This document shows, piece by piece, positions 26,619 to 35,502 of a stretch of DNA of 64,000 bases. The stretch lies in NCBI RefSeq assembly GCF_039543645.1, contig NZ_BAABKD010000009.1, positions 310,001 to 374,000 of the forward strand, in the 5' to 3' direction. The translations under genes and the position numbers were made by a program. The stretch comes from Paenalcaligenes hermetiae. GTDB lineage: Bacteria; Pseudomonadota; Gammaproteobacteria; Burkholderiales; Burkholderiaceae_B. Each line of letters begins with the position of its first letter. The stretch's first letter is position 1. The notes beneath the pieces were generated by a model that saw only the letters and a list, made by a program, of their open reading frames with translations, was not told the DNA's origin and did not search any database.

Positions 26619-27614
26619 ATGACCAGTATCTCACCCCCACCTTTTAGCCAAGAGCAAGCCCTCCGATCTGCCCAGCGTACCTTTCAAGCAGAAATCAACG
26701 CGCTAGCTGATTTACAAGCACAATTAGGACAAAACTTCTATCAGGCTCTACAACAGATTTTGAATTGCAAAGGGCGCTTAGTGATCACTGGAATAGGTAA
26801 ATCTGGTCATATCGCTCGTAAAATTGCCGCAACCTTTGCCTCCACAGGTACCCCTGCTTTTTTTATGCACGCAGCCGAGGCACTGCACGGGGATTTAGGC
26901 ATGATTACCCCTCAAGACGTCATCATTGCCATTTCTTATTCTGGAGCAGCCGCTGAACTCTTAACCATTCTTTCTGCCACAAAACGTTTAGGCTGCCCAT
27001 TTATTGCCATCACCGGGCATCATCAATCCGAGCTCGCCCAGAATGCCGATATTCATTTAGATGTACATGTTCAACACGAGGCCTGTCCGCTTAATTTGGC
27101 CCCGACCTCAAGCACCACAGCGACCTTGGTACTTGGCGATGCGCTGGCCGTAGCCTGCTTAGAAGCCAAAGGCTTTACCAAAGAAGACTTTGCCCGCTCG
27201 CACCCGGGGGGGGCTTTGGGAAGACAGCTTCTCACTTACGTAGGCGATATCATGCGTCAAGGTGACGCCCTACCCATTGTTGAAGCAGGCACCTTAATCC
27301 CCGAGGCGCTTGCGGAAATGTCTGCCAAAGGCATGGGAATGACTATCGTAATTAACCCCAAACTTCAGCCGATTGGCATTTTTACCGATGGTGACTTGCG
27401 TCGACTCATCATGCGTTGCGGCGATATTCGTTATCGCCCCGTCGAAGAGGGGATGACTCCTCACCCCAAAACCATTCCCGCCTCTGAGCTTGCCATCAAG
27501 GCCGCGAACCATATGGATCAACTTCGGTTAAATCAGCTTTTAGTTGTGGACACAAACGGGCTATTATTAGGAGCTCTACATATGCATGATCTACTTGCTG
27601 CAAAGGTAATCTAA
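26619..27614 (+). CDS. kdsD: Arabinose-5-phosphate isomerase KdsD
   Basis: Interconverts ribulose 5-phosphate and arabinose 5-phosphate, first step of Kdo synthesis for LPS; 331 aa, cytosolic. An N-terminal SIS sugar-isomerase domain (about residues 40-175) has GIGKSGHIARKIAATFASTG and ISYSGAAAELL; two CBS domains follow (about 205-330), the KpsF/GutQ/KdsD architecture. The HPGGALGR segment is typical. It is the first gene of the plus-strand kdsD-kdsC-lptC-lptA-lptB run, and its stop overlaps the kdsC ATG by one base. Confidence 0.94.
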   Translation: MTSISPPPFSQEQALRSAQRTFQAEINALADLQAQLGQNFYQALQQILNCKGRLVITGIGKSGHIARKIAATFASTGTPAFFMHAAEALHGDLGMITPQDVIIAISYSGAAAELLTILSATKRLGCPFIAITGHHQSELAQNADIHLDVHVQHEACPLNLAPTSSTTATLVLGDALAVACLEAKGFTKEDFARSHPGGALGRQLLTYVGDIMRQGDALPIVEAGTLIPEALAEMSAKGMGMTIVINPKLQPIGIFTDGDLRRLIMRCGDIRYRPVEEGMTPHPKTIPASELAIKAANHMDQLRLNQLLVVDTNGLLLGALHMHDLLAAKVI

Positions 27615-28222
27615 TGAACCAAGCTGATATCTCTTATCACCCCGTCGAATCCTTACTTCTTGCGCCTCTGAGCCCCGAAACGCGTGAGCGCTTGCGTGCC
27701 ATCCGTCTTATGGCTTTTGATGTGGACGGTGTTTTAACAGATGGCCGCTTGTTTTATAACGAAGAGGGCGAGTGTATCAAGGCCTTTCATGCCTTAGATG
27801 GCTACGGCTTACGGCTACTCCAAGAGTGCGGTATTACGGTTGCTTTAATTACTGGTCGATCCGGCCCAATTGTGGCTCGACGCGCTAGCGAGCTGGGCAT
27901 CGACGAAGTCCATCAGGGTATCCGAGACAAATCTATAGTGCTCCAACAACTCGCCCAAAAATACGCGCTGGACATGCAACAGGTTGGCTATATGGGGGAT
28001 GATATTATTGATCTAAGCGCCATGAAACGCGTTGGTTTTGCTGCTACCGTACCCAATGCCCCACAATATATTCGCCAACTCGCCCACTGGGTCTCTGACA
28101 TCGAAGGCGGCTATGGGGCCGCACGCAAGTGTTGTGATTTAATCCTCGCCTCTCAAGCACGCCTAGGTCATTATTTTACCCCTACCCCACCTGTTAGCTT
28201 AATCACCGGAAGCCCCCAATAA
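27614..28222 (+). CDS. kdsC: 3-deoxy-D-manno-octulosonate 8-phosphate phosphatase KdsC
   Basis: Removes phosphate from Kdo-8-phosphate; 202 aa, HAD superfamily with no large cap (forms a tetramer in the family). The nucleophile motif is FDVDGVLTDG, and the C-terminal metal motif is GDDIIDL. The order and one-base overlaps with kdsD and lptC show tight translational coupling. Its N-terminus is about 25 residues longer than the minimal family protein before the DxDG motif, which is common in relatives. Confidence 0.94.
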   Translation: MNQADISYHPVESLLLAPLSPETRERLRAIRLMAFDVDGVLTDGRLFYNEEGECIKAFHALDGYGLRLLQECGITVALITGRSGPIVARRASELGIDEVHQGIRDKSIVLQQLAQKYALDMQQVGYMGDDIIDLSAMKRVGFAATVPNAPQYIRQLAHWVSDIEGGYGAARKCCDLILASQARLGHYFTPTPPVSLITGSPQ

Positions 28223-28812
28223 TGCGTGAACGCTTGCCCGCCCTTACGGCTTTACTTTTATTGGCAGCCTTGGTTGCGGGCACTTGGTGGGCGGCGCACT
28301 ACACGCACTCCACGGTTGAACTCGACCCCCCGCGACGCTACACCCATGAGCCGGATAGCTGGGCCAACGATTTTGTTATGTTACGCACCGATGAACAAGG
28401 TATTGCCGTCAACCGTTTAGAGGGCCGCTTTATGCAGCACTACCCTGACGATGACTCGTATCATGTTGATGCAGCAACCGCTCTTGTCAAACAAAAAGAA
28501 AACCCACTAACCACGGCTACTGCCGATCTCGCCATCATGGATGAGGCCGGTCAACGTATTCAAATGATAGGCAATGCGTATGTGCATCGTCAGCCTGATA
28601 CAAAAGGTGATCGCTTCTCTATCCGTAGCGACCAATTAACGATCTACGTCGATGAGGATAAAATCACAACCGATCGTCCCGCTGTTATTATCAATGGGCC
28701 GAACATCTTGCAAGGTATTGGTGTGGAATATGACAATACTTCTCGCCAACTCCAAGTCCACCGCAATGCACAGGTCACCTTGACCCCTGCTCAACCCCCG
28801 CCTGCCCCATGA
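28222..28812 (+). CDS. lptC: LPS export protein LptC
   Basis: Bitopic inner-membrane protein that hands LPS from LptBFG to LptA; 196 aa. One N-terminal transmembrane helix (about residues 7-27) is followed by a periplasmic beta-jellyroll domain (about 55-190). The sequence identity of LptC is low across families, but position between kdsC and lptA, size and topology agree. It overlaps kdsC by one base and lptA by four. Confidence 0.9.
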   Translation: MRERLPALTALLLLAALVAGTWWAAHYTHSTVELDPPRRYTHEPDSWANDFVMLRTDEQGIAVNRLEGRFMQHYPDDDSYHVDAATALVKQKENPLTTATADLAIMDEAGQRIQMIGNAYVHRQPDTKGDRFSIRSDQLTIYVDEDKITTDRPAVIINGPNILQGIGVEYDNTSRQLQVHRNAQVTLTPAQPPPAP

Positions 28813-29363
28813 AAATTCTTTTTTTGCTTTTATCTATTTTGCTTAGTGTTTTTCCTGTATCGGTGCTCGCCCAACCCGCCGAGCCGGATACCGTGATTCT
28901 TTCAGACACGCTAGACTATGATGATATCAAACGCCAAAGTATCTTTAATGGCAACGTGATTCTTACGCGTGGCAATCTAAACTTGCATGCTGATCGCGTG
29001 ACGGTTAATGAGCAAGCCGATGGCTCGCAACACGCGATCGCTACTGTACAACAGAGCCCACGTGTATTAGTACGCCAAGAAACCCCTGAAAAGTACGAGA
29101 TCATCAAAGGTCAAAGCACCCGTGCCGAATACCACAGTGCCTCAGAGCAACTCACTCTTATCGGTCAAGCCGTATTAACACGCTCAATTTGTGGCAAAGT
29201 CATTGATAGTATTCAGGGCGAGCGCATTATTTACAATAAAAAAACAGATACCTATCAAGCAATCGGTGGCCACTCCTCGGCCAATCAGCGCGTACGTTCC
29301 GTGGCACGACCACGCGCTCAAATTGACCGTGCCATCGCTGAATGTAAACAAAAAGCCCAATAG
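28809..29363 (+). CDS. lptA: LPS transport periplasmic protein LptA
   Basis: Periplasmic bridge protein that carries LPS to the outer membrane; 184 aa. A signal peptide ends after VLAQ near residue 22. The body is an OstA/LptA beta-jellyroll, with the DYDDIKRQSIFNGNVILTRG stretch near the start that is conserved in the family. Starts within the end of lptC (ATGA overlap); lptB begins five bases after the stop. Confidence 0.92.
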   Translation: MKILFLLLSILLSVFPVSVLAQPAEPDTVILSDTLDYDDIKRQSIFNGNVILTRGNLNLHADRVTVNEQADGSQHAIATVQQSPRVLVRQETPEKYEIIKGQSTRAEYHSASEQLTLIGQAVLTRSICGKVIDSIQGERIIYNKKTDTYQAIGGHSSANQRVRSVARPRAQIDRAIAECKQKAQ

Positions 29364-29368
29364 CCCTT

Positions 29369-30127
29369 ATGCCGAACTCTCTATCCCCTGGTAGCTTACG
29401 TGCAGTAGGCTTACGTAAAACCTATGGTAAACGCACCGTTGTTAAAGATGTCAGCCTACTTGTTGAAAGTGGCGAGGTCGTAGGATTACTCGGACCAAAT
29501 GGTGCGGGTAAAACCACAAGCTTTTACATGATTGTTGGTATTGTACCGGTCGATTCGGGACGCATTGAAATTGACGGTCATGACATCACAGCGATGCCAA
29601 TGCACCAGCGTGCCCAAATGGGTTTGTCTTACCTGCCCCAAGACGCCTCGGTATTCAGGCGGCTGAACGTAGAGAACAATATCCGCGCAGTACTGGAACT
29701 GCAGCGCGATGCTCAGGGCAAGCGTCTAAGCAAAGTGGCCGTCCAGGAACAGCTCGATCACCTTATCGAAGAGCTACAAATCCAACATATTCGCCATAAT
29801 ACGGCCGTGTCCTTATCCGGTGGAGAGCGAAGACGGGTCGAAATTGCACGAGCTTTAGCCACCAACCCACGCTTTATCCTGTTAGATGAGCCTTTTGCTG
29901 GTGTGGACCCCATCGCAGTCATTGAAATCCAGCGTATTGTGCAGTTTTTAAAATCACGCCAAATCGGCGTACTCATTACCGATCATAACGTACGAGAAAC
30001 CCTTGGGATCTGCGATCGCGCCTATATCATTAGCGATGGTTCTGTACTAACCAGTGGACATCCTAATGAAATTATTCACAACGAGGCGGTACGCCAAGTC
30101 TATCTTGGTAAAAACTTTAAAATGTAA
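29369..30127 (+). CDS. lptB: LPS export ABC transporter ATPase LptB
   Basis: Cytosolic ATPase that powers LPS extraction from the inner membrane with LptFG; 252 aa. Walker A is GPNGAGKTT, the ABC signature is LSGGERRRVEIARAL, Walker B is FILLDEPFAGVDPIAV and the switch histidine is in ITDHNVRETL. The LPQDASVFRRL stretch in the Q-loop region is typical of LptB. In many betaproteobacteria rpoN follows; here hpf comes next after a 152-base gap. Confidence 0.96.
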   Translation: MPNSLSPGSLRAVGLRKTYGKRTVVKDVSLLVESGEVVGLLGPNGAGKTTSFYMIVGIVPVDSGRIEIDGHDITAMPMHQRAQMGLSYLPQDASVFRRLNVENNIRAVLELQRDAQGKRLSKVAVQEQLDHLIEELQIQHIRHNTAVSLSGGERRRVEIARALATNPRFILLDEPFAGVDPIAVIEIQRIVQFLKSRQIGVLITDHNVRETLGICDRAYIISDGSVLTSGHPNEIIHNEAVRQVYLGKNFKM

Positions 30128-30247
30128 TACACCTATAAAATAAAAACAGGTGTTGATATTACGCATAGATTTCTTTTGGCTTTTCGGTATACTGAAACTG
30201 TGTCGTTAACAAAAAGGAGGCCCATCACCACGCTTTTCATTGCTTGT

Positions 30248-30283
30248 ATGCGTTGTTTTGTTTACACACAGGAGATACTATGA
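30248..30283 (+). CDS. Possible 11-codon leader peptide overlapping the hpf start
   Basis: ATG at 30248 opens an 11-codon frame whose TGA stop overlaps the hpf ATG as ATGA. A strong Shine-Dalgarno-like AAGGAGG is at 30214-30220, too far upstream for this ATG (27 bases) and without any ATG at normal spacing. The same frame extends back to an ATC at 30224, three bases after it. Whether anything is translated is unknown; reported as a low-confidence mini-gene. Confidence 0.2.
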   Translation: MRCFVYTQEIL

Positions 30284-30606
30284 ACCTGCATATTACTGGT
30301 CGCAACCTCGAAGTCACCCCCGCTATCCACGACTACGTTCACAATAAAATCGGACGATTGGATAAACATTTTGACTCGGTCATCGAAGCTCAGGTCATAC
30401 TATCTATCGAACGCCTTAAACATACTGCAGAAATCACACTGCGGGTTGCCGGCAAAGATATTCACTGCTCTAACTCCGAAGACACCTTGTATGCTGCCAT
30501 TGACGTTCTCGCCGACAAAGTCGAGCGTCAGGTCATCAAACACAAAGCTAAAACCACAAACCATGCCCACCAACCACATAAGCGCATGGAAGCCTCTCTG
30601 GCCTAA
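30280..30606 (+). CDS. hpf: Ribosome hibernation-promoting factor (HPF/RaiA family)
   Basis: Ribosome-binding stasis factor that blocks the decoding centre and promotes inactive ribosome dimers in stationary phase; 108 aa, the short form. The MNLHITGRNLEVTPAIHDYV opening is diagnostic. The ATG at 30280 has AGGAGA eight bases upstream; the in-frame TTG at 30244 is not favoured. The gene precedes ptsN, with a clear terminator between them. Its usual neighbour rpoN is absent from this stretch. Confidence 0.92.
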   Translation: MNLHITGRNLEVTPAIHDYVHNKIGRLDKHFDSVIEAQVILSIERLKHTAEITLRVAGKDIHCSNSEDTLYAAIDVLADKVERQVIKHKAKTTNHAHQPHKRMEASLA

Positions 30607-30656
30607 CGGGTTAGCACTTACTCTTTTCACTCAAGTGATACACTGATACTATCAAT

Positions 30657-30693
30657 AGCCCCGCTGCTCCATAGCACGGGGCTTTATTATTTC
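30657..30693 (+). terminator. Intrinsic terminator after hpf
   Basis: AGCCCCG (30657-30663) pairs with CGGGGCT (30677-30683) over a 13-base loop, followed by a T-rich tail. It lies 51 bases past the hpf stop. Confidence 0.75.
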
Positions 30694-30753
30694 TCTGACT
30701 TCGTATTAAATGTCAGTATATTGCTTTTATCTAACCGCCCTATAATGGCAGCC

Positions 30754-31233
30754 ATGAACTTACTGTCACGTATCTTACCCCCTTCTAATATCGTCTTGGA
30801 TATTGCAGTCACCAGTAAAAAACGGGCTTTTGAGCAAGCTGGCCTGCTATTTGAAAACCATCACGGTATTGCGCGTACGGCAATTTTTCAAAGTCTTATT
30901 GCCCGTGAACGCCTTGGATCTACTGCACTTGGCCACGAAGTAGCCGTGCCACATGGTCGTATCAAAGACCTCAAGGATCCTATTGGTGCTTTTATGCGCC
31001 TAGCTGAGCCCATCCGGTTTGATGCCAGCGATGGTCGTAGCGCCCGTTTGCTTTTCTTTTTATTAGTGCCAGAGCATGCGACACAAATCCACTTAGACCT
31101 CCTGGCTGAAATTGCGCGCCTCATGTCCGATAACGACCTACGCTATCAGCTAGAAACGGAAAATGATCCGGCGGTCATCCATCAGCTTCTTACCACCTCT
31201 GCCGAAGGCAACTTCCATGCTGAGCATTCATGA
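30754..31233 (+). CDS. ptsN: PTS nitrogen-type IIA protein PtsN
   Basis: EIIA-Ntr phosphocarrier of the nitrogen-related PTS, a regulator of potassium and nitrogen metabolism; 159 aa. The phosphorylated histidine is H67 in GHEVAVPHGR. The start at 30754 (MNLLSRILPP) follows family convention; an ATG at 30745 is an equal alternative on sequence alone. The 3' end overlaps hprK by 17 bases. Adjacent hpf and rapZ give the usual nitrogen-PTS neighbourhood. Confidence 0.9.
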   Translation: MNLLSRILPPSNIVLDIAVTSKKRAFEQAGLLFENHHGIARTAIFQSLIARERLGSTALGHEVAVPHGRIKDLKDPIGAFMRLAEPIRFDASDGRSARLLFFLLVPEHATQIHLDLLAEIARLMSDNDLRYQLETENDPAVIHQLLTTSAEGNFHAEHS

Positions 31234-32155
31234 CCTAGTCACCGATAATCAAGCCCGGCTTAATTTCCAATGGCTGGCATCTGAGAACGCGGCCAAGCAT
31301 ATTGAACTTGACTACGGTGTTGCTTCTGCAGACCTAATCGGGCACCTGAATCTTATTCACCCCCGCCGTATTCAAGTATTAGGGGTGGAGGAAATCAACT
31401 ATTACTTTAAGTTTGAAGCCTCGCGCCGACAGTACTACTTAACCGAGCTGGTCGAGGGTGGTGTGCCCGCCATGATCGTAGCCGGCACCAGCCAAGCACC
31501 GGCTGACCTGATTGACCTCTGCCAGCAGCTCAACATCCCTTTGCTTAATACTCAACACGATGCAGCCGAATTAATAGACGTGTTACGCGTTTACTTAGCA
31601 AAACGGCTCGCTCCCACCACATTAATGCATGGTGTGTTTTTGGATGTACTGGGTTTAGGGGTGCTGATTACTGGCGAATCGGGTTTAGGAAAAAGTGAAT
31701 TGGCCTTAGAACTCATCTCACGTGGGCATGGCTTAGTCGCCGACGATGCGGTTGAGCTATCGCGCACCGCGCCTAACCTCATCGAAGGGCAATGCCCTCC
31801 TTTGCTCCAAAACTTACTCGAAGTCCGAGGGTTGGGTCTATTAGACATCCGTACGATTTTTGGTGAAACATCCGTACGGCGTAAAATGAACCTCAAGCTA
31901 ATTGTTCATTTACTGCGCTCCACGCCTGATAATTTTGAGCGTTTACCTATTCAGCAACAGACTCAAAATGTACTGGGCGTAGAAATTAAACAAGTCATGC
32001 TACAGGTCGCCGCAGGACGAAACCTTGCCGTACTGGTCGAAGCTGCTGTACGTAATACAATATTACACTTACGTGGCATTGACACCATGAAAGAATTCAT
32101 GCAACGCCAAGCTCTTGCTATCATGGAGAATACCCCATCTTCTTCCGACCCTTAA
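31217..32155 (+). CDS. hprK: HPr kinase/phosphorylase
   Basis: Bifunctional kinase/phosphorylase of serine 46 of HPr; 312 aa. An N-terminal DRTGG-like domain (about residues 1-130) is followed by the kinase domain with Walker A GESGLGKS at 153-160, and the signature region LEVRGLGLLDIRTIFGETSVR. The ATG at 31217 lies inside ptsN and matches the family N-terminus. rapZ follows 15 bases later. In beta- and alphaproteobacteria this enzyme replaces the Firmicutes carbon-control role with a regulatory function that is less clear. Confidence 0.94.
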   Translation: MLSIHDLVTDNQARLNFQWLASENAAKHIELDYGVASADLIGHLNLIHPRRIQVLGVEEINYYFKFEASRRQYYLTELVEGGVPAMIVAGTSQAPADLIDLCQQLNIPLLNTQHDAAELIDVLRVYLAKRLAPTTLMHGVFLDVLGLGVLITGESGLGKSELALELISRGHGLVADDAVELSRTAPNLIEGQCPPLLQNLLEVRGLGLLDIRTIFGETSVRRKMNLKLIVHLLRSTPDNFERLPIQQQTQNVLGVEIKQVMLQVAAGRNLAVLVEAAVRNTILHLRGIDTMKEFMQRQALAIMENTPSSSDP

Positions 32156-32170
32156 TACTTATTGATATCC

Positions 32171-33046
32171 ATGCTTAATGTCGTCTTAATCACAGGTATT
32201 TCTGGCTCAGGCAAATCGGTTGCCCTACGTCTGCTCGAAGACACGGGTTATACCTGTGTAGACAACCTGCCCGTTCCCTTTCTTGAAGAATTTCTTTATC
32301 GCGCACAAGACACAGGCATCGAACGCGTAGCCGTAGCCATCGATGTACGTGCACCCGGTGATCTGCATCAGCTTCCTGGCACTATTGCCCATTTACGCGA
32401 AGCAGGGCTACCTATTCGCGTTATTTTCTTAGATGCAAGTGACCATACCCTCATTCAACGCTATTCCGAATCCCGTCGCCGTCACCCTCTTACTGATCGT
32501 TTGCGCCAAGAAGGGCAGTCTCCCTCTTTACAAACCTGCATCAATATGGAGCGGCATCTGCTTGCTCCGCTACGTGAAACCGAACATGTCATTGACACAA
32601 CGGACTTGACGCCAGGGCAGCTCCGCTCCTGGGTACGCGATTTAGTACAAGCAGAACGCGCTCCTGTCGTGCTCACCTTTATGTCTTTTGCGTATAAGCG
32701 TGGCGTGCCAGGCGATGCGGACCTAATCTTTGATGTCCGCTGCTTGCCTAACCCCCATTACGACCCAGCACTACGCCCACTCACAGGCAAAGACGAACCC
32801 GTTGCCAAGTGGCTGTCTCAGTTTGGTACGGTAGAAAACATGATTAATGACATTGCCGGTTTTGTGGAGCGTTGGCTCCCTTTATATATGCAAGATACGC
32901 GCAACTACCTAACCGTGGGTATTGGTTGCACAGGCGGGCAGCACCGCTCTGTTTATGTCACAGAGCAACTTGCCCTGCGTTTTGCCCACCATTCGCCCTT
33001 ACTTATTCGTCATCGTAATCAGCCCCCAGCAGATCTCCCCTTATGA
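32171..33046 (+). CDS. rapZ: RNase adapter protein RapZ
   Basis: P-loop nucleotide-binding protein that in E. coli directs RNase E to the small RNA GlmZ to control glucosamine-6-phosphate synthesis; 291 aa. Walker A is GISGSGKS at residues 9-16; the Walker B-like VVLTFMSFAYKRGVPGDADLIFDVRCLPNPHY region and CTGGQHRSV near the C-terminus are conserved. The ATG at 32171 is preferred to an in-frame TTG at 32162. It overlaps rlpA by four bases. Confidence 0.94.
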   Translation: MLNVVLITGISGSGKSVALRLLEDTGYTCVDNLPVPFLEEFLYRAQDTGIERVAVAIDVRAPGDLHQLPGTIAHLREAGLPIRVIFLDASDHTLIQRYSESRRRHPLTDRLRQEGQSPSLQTCINMERHLLAPLRETEHVIDTTDLTPGQLRSWVRDLVQAERAPVVLTFMSFAYKRGVPGDADLIFDVRCLPNPHYDPALRPLTGKDEPVAKWLSQFGTVENMINDIAGFVERWLPLYMQDTRNYLTVGIGCTGGQHRSVYVTEQLALRFAHHSPLLIRHRNQPPADLPL

Positions 33047-33981
33047 TTCGGCGTTTTTTTGCTTTAGCTCTGATTAGTCTAAGTGTGATTGGTCTTATCG
33101 CAGGGTGCGCTAACCGCCCTACCTCAAGCTCTGGCGGCGGAGGCTACTATCAAGACGATGGTCCTGGCACGAATCTTCCTAAAAATTTGCATACAATTCC
33201 TAATGCCACCCCTCGTATTGAACCACATGCACCTGCAAACATGCGTCCCTACACAGTCTTAGGGCAAAGCTATACACCCTTGTCGGAAAATCAACCTTTT
33301 CGCCAAACAGGTACGGCTTCCTGGTACGGCAAAAAATTTCACGGTCGAAAAACCGCCAATGGTGAAATCTATGATATGTATGCCATGACGGCGGCACACC
33401 CTACATTACCTTTGCCTAGTTATGCTAGAGTTACCCGCCCAAAAACAGGTCAGTCTATTATCGTACGCATTAATGACCGCGGCCCTTTTCATAGTAATCG
33501 CATTATTGATTTATCCTATGTGGCTGCCGCTAAGCTAGGGTTGATTGGTCCTGGTAGCGGCACAGTGATTGTAGAAGCCATCACACACGATGATATCCGT
33601 ACCGGTACGTACTTAGCCGATGCTGAGCAACCAGATGAGCTGGAGACCTTTATCAAAGAAGCTGAGCCTCGCCGCCTCACTACGGTAGATAGCCGACAAA
33701 CCCCACCCCCTCCCAATACGCTTAGCCCAATTGCGGGTGATGTAATCCCACATATCTATTTGCAATTTGGTGCCTTTAAAAATGCAGAAAGCGCCACACG
33801 TTTAGCAGAACATATCAATAGCGAAATAGGCAGTCTTGATACTCGCGATGCCCACATTGAGCCCGCTAATGATTTATTTCGTGTGCAAATGGGCCCCTAT
33901 CCAAGCCGTGAAGACGCTCTTTCTGCAGCCCAACTTATTCAAGCAGAAACCGGTTTACAACCTACCTTAGCTGTGCGTTAG
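33043..33981 (+). CDS. rlpA: Septal-ring lytic transglycosylase RlpA-family lipoprotein
   Basis: Outer-membrane lipoprotein, probably a lytic transglycosylase acting on denuded peptidoglycan during division; 312 aa. A lipobox (LIAGC, cysteine near residue 22) ends the signal peptide, a G/S-rich linker follows, the double-psi beta-barrel domain lies near residues 88-180 (TGTASWYGKKFHG to NDRGPF and DLSYVAAAKLGL) and a SPOR domain fills the C-terminus (about 237-312), which binds septal glycans. ATGA overlap with rapZ couples translation. Confidence 0.93.
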   Translation: MIRRFFALALISLSVIGLIAGCANRPTSSSGGGGYYQDDGPGTNLPKNLHTIPNATPRIEPHAPANMRPYTVLGQSYTPLSENQPFRQTGTASWYGKKFHGRKTANGEIYDMYAMTAAHPTLPLPSYARVTRPKTGQSIIVRINDRGPFHSNRIIDLSYVAAAKLGLIGPGSGTVIVEAITHDDIRTGTYLADAEQPDELETFIKEAEPRRLTTVDSRQTPPPPNTLSPIAGDVIPHIYLQFGAFKNAESATRLAEHINSEIGSLDTRDAHIEPANDLFRVQMGPYPSREDALSAAQLIQAETGLQPTLAVR

Positions 33982-34901
33982 GATTTATGGGCAAGCACCC
34001 AGTCATACACCACATCTCGCGCTAAGCCTGTCGCCTTAACCGCTATTTTTACCGCATCACGCGTCGATACCTGTGGTAATAAGGCTCGCAGCCAACGCTC
34101 TGTGGCCGGATCTATGCCGGCCACCACACTCTGAGCCTCTGCCGCATGCAAAATCAATACAAACTCACCCTGCTCATGGTGTGAATCACTATCCAACCAG
34201 GTCAACACCTCGCTTAAAGCGCAGGTATGCACCTGCTCAAAACGCTTTGTGAGCTCTCGTGCAATGGTGATATGGCGATCCGTGAATAAAGCGGCCATAT
34301 CAGCAAGTGCAGCTCTAAGCCGATGTGGGCTCTCAAACATAACAATAGGTGCATCCACGGTCCCCCACTGCTGCAACCAGTTTTTACGCGCCGTGCTTTT
34401 ATGAGGCATAAATCCCGCAAAGACAAAAGCGGGGTTTTCATCACTAGTTACGCCACTGGCCATCAGTGCGGTAATCACTGCCGAAGCACCTGGAATAGCA
34501 ATCACCGTATAGCCCGCGGCACGAACCTCGCGCACAATGCGCGCACCAGGATCACTCACCGCCGGTGCTCCCGCATCCGACACCAAAGCCACGCGCTCCC
34601 CCTGAGCTAGACGCTGAATAATCTGCGCCGCTGCCTGTGCCTCATTATGCCTATGAGCCGCCATCAAAGGGGTCTGCACCCCCCATGTCTCAAGCAGTGG
34701 ACGCGTAGAACGCGTGTCCTCGGCTGCAATCACATCACACCGCTGTAATGCTTGCCAAGCACGTAGGCTTAAATCACCCAAGTTGCCTATAGGCGTAGCC
34801 ACCACATATAAAGTATGGTTAGGCCAAGACTGTTGCTCAATACGCTCCTGCAGTCGCGTCCAAATATGTTGATGTGTATCTACCTGATCCATGGTGTTCA
34901 T
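33978..34901 (-). CDS. rsmI: 16S rRNA 2'-O-ribose C1402 methyltransferase RsmI
   Basis: Methylates the 2'-hydroxyl of C1402 in 16S rRNA (tetrapyrrole-methylase fold); about 307 aa. LYVVATPIGNLGDLSLRA opens the catalytic domain, SDAGAPAVSDPG and IPGASAVITALMASG follow, and the protein shows the FAGF segment conserved in RsmI. Starts at 34901, 34904 and 34892 are all possible; the one at 34901 is used here. Its 5' end overlaps that of the divergent yraN gene, so the two share no free promoter region. It converges with rlpA, overlapping its stop by 4 bases. Confidence 0.92.
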   Translation of the reverse strand: MNTMDQVDTHQHIWTRLQERIEQQSWPNHTLYVVATPIGNLGDLSLRAWQALQRCDVIAAEDTRSTRPLLETWGVQTPLMAAHRHNEAQAAAQIIQRLAQGERVALVSDAGAPAVSDPGARIVREVRAAGYTVIAIPGASAVITALMASGVTSDENPAFVFAGFMPHKSTARKNWLQQWGTVDAPIVMFESPHRLRAALADMAALFTDRHITIARELTKRFEQVHTCALSEVLTWLDSDSHHEQGEFVLILHAAEAQSVVAGIDPATERWLRALLPQVSTRDAVKIAVKATGLARDVVYDWVLAHKS

Positions 34902-34902
34902 C

Positions 34903-35364
34903 ATGCCTAATGAAATGAGCCCAGAAACCCTTGCCACCCAAGCTCAAAAAAAACAACTAAATAAAAAGCCAAGTCGCCCCAAAAATCGGCCTAAATCCTA
35001 TCGGCTTTCACCAACCCAACAGCGTGGCGAGCATTACGAAACGTTAGCTGCTCAATATCTACAGCAGCACGGTTTAGACATTCTTCTACGAAATATCCGT
35101 TCGCGCTTTGGGGAAATTGATCTGATTGCGCGCTCCCATCATAGCCTAATTTTTATTGAAGTACGCTATAGAAAAAATCAGCAGTACGGGGGAGCAATCT
35201 ACAGTATCCACCCTACCAAGCAGCAGCGCATAAAGCGCGTTGCTGAGCAGTTACTACCTCATTTAAGTGCTTATTTTTTTGGGGGAGTGCAACCTTTTTG
35301 TCGTTTTGATGTCATAGCAATAGATAAGGATGGCTTGCAATGGATTCCTAATGCTTTTTACTAA
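34903..35364 (+). CDS. yraN: UPF0102/YraN-family endonuclease-like protein
   Basis: Conserved Holliday-junction-resolvase-like (restriction-endonuclease fold) protein of unknown function; 153 aa from the ATG at 34903, with ATGs at 34891 and 34915 as alternatives. The family core starts at GEHYETLAAQYLQQHGL (about residue 42) and includes RSRFGEIDLIAR and LIFIEVRYR, the conserved E-D-E-x-R putative metal site. The 40-residue basic N-terminal extension (KK, KP, RPK runs) is unlike most members. The start overlaps the divergent rsmI start. It is followed by gmhA/diaA and dolP, as in E. coli yraN-diaA-dolP. Confidence 0.85.
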   Translation: MPNEMSPETLATQAQKKQLNKKPSRPKNRPKSYRLSPTQQRGEHYETLAAQYLQQHGLDILLRNIRSRFGEIDLIARSHHSLIFIEVRYRKNQQYGGAIYSIHPTKQQRIKRVAEQLLPHLSAYFFGGVQPFCRFDVIAIDKDGLQWIPNAFY

Positions 35365-35502
35365 TTTCCCCTAGCCGCTATATATTCATTACAATAATTG
35401 GTAAATCAAAATGTGCTCGCTGATAGAGTTAACTAATTGCAACGATTGCGACCAGCTATATCTAGCGTTCCTTCCTTTATCACTACATGCCATAATTAGC
35501 CC

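Noticed and set aside
30129..30155. Inverted repeat ACACCT...AGGTGT after lptB
   Set aside because: A 6-bp stem, a long loop and no T-run make it an unconvincing terminator.
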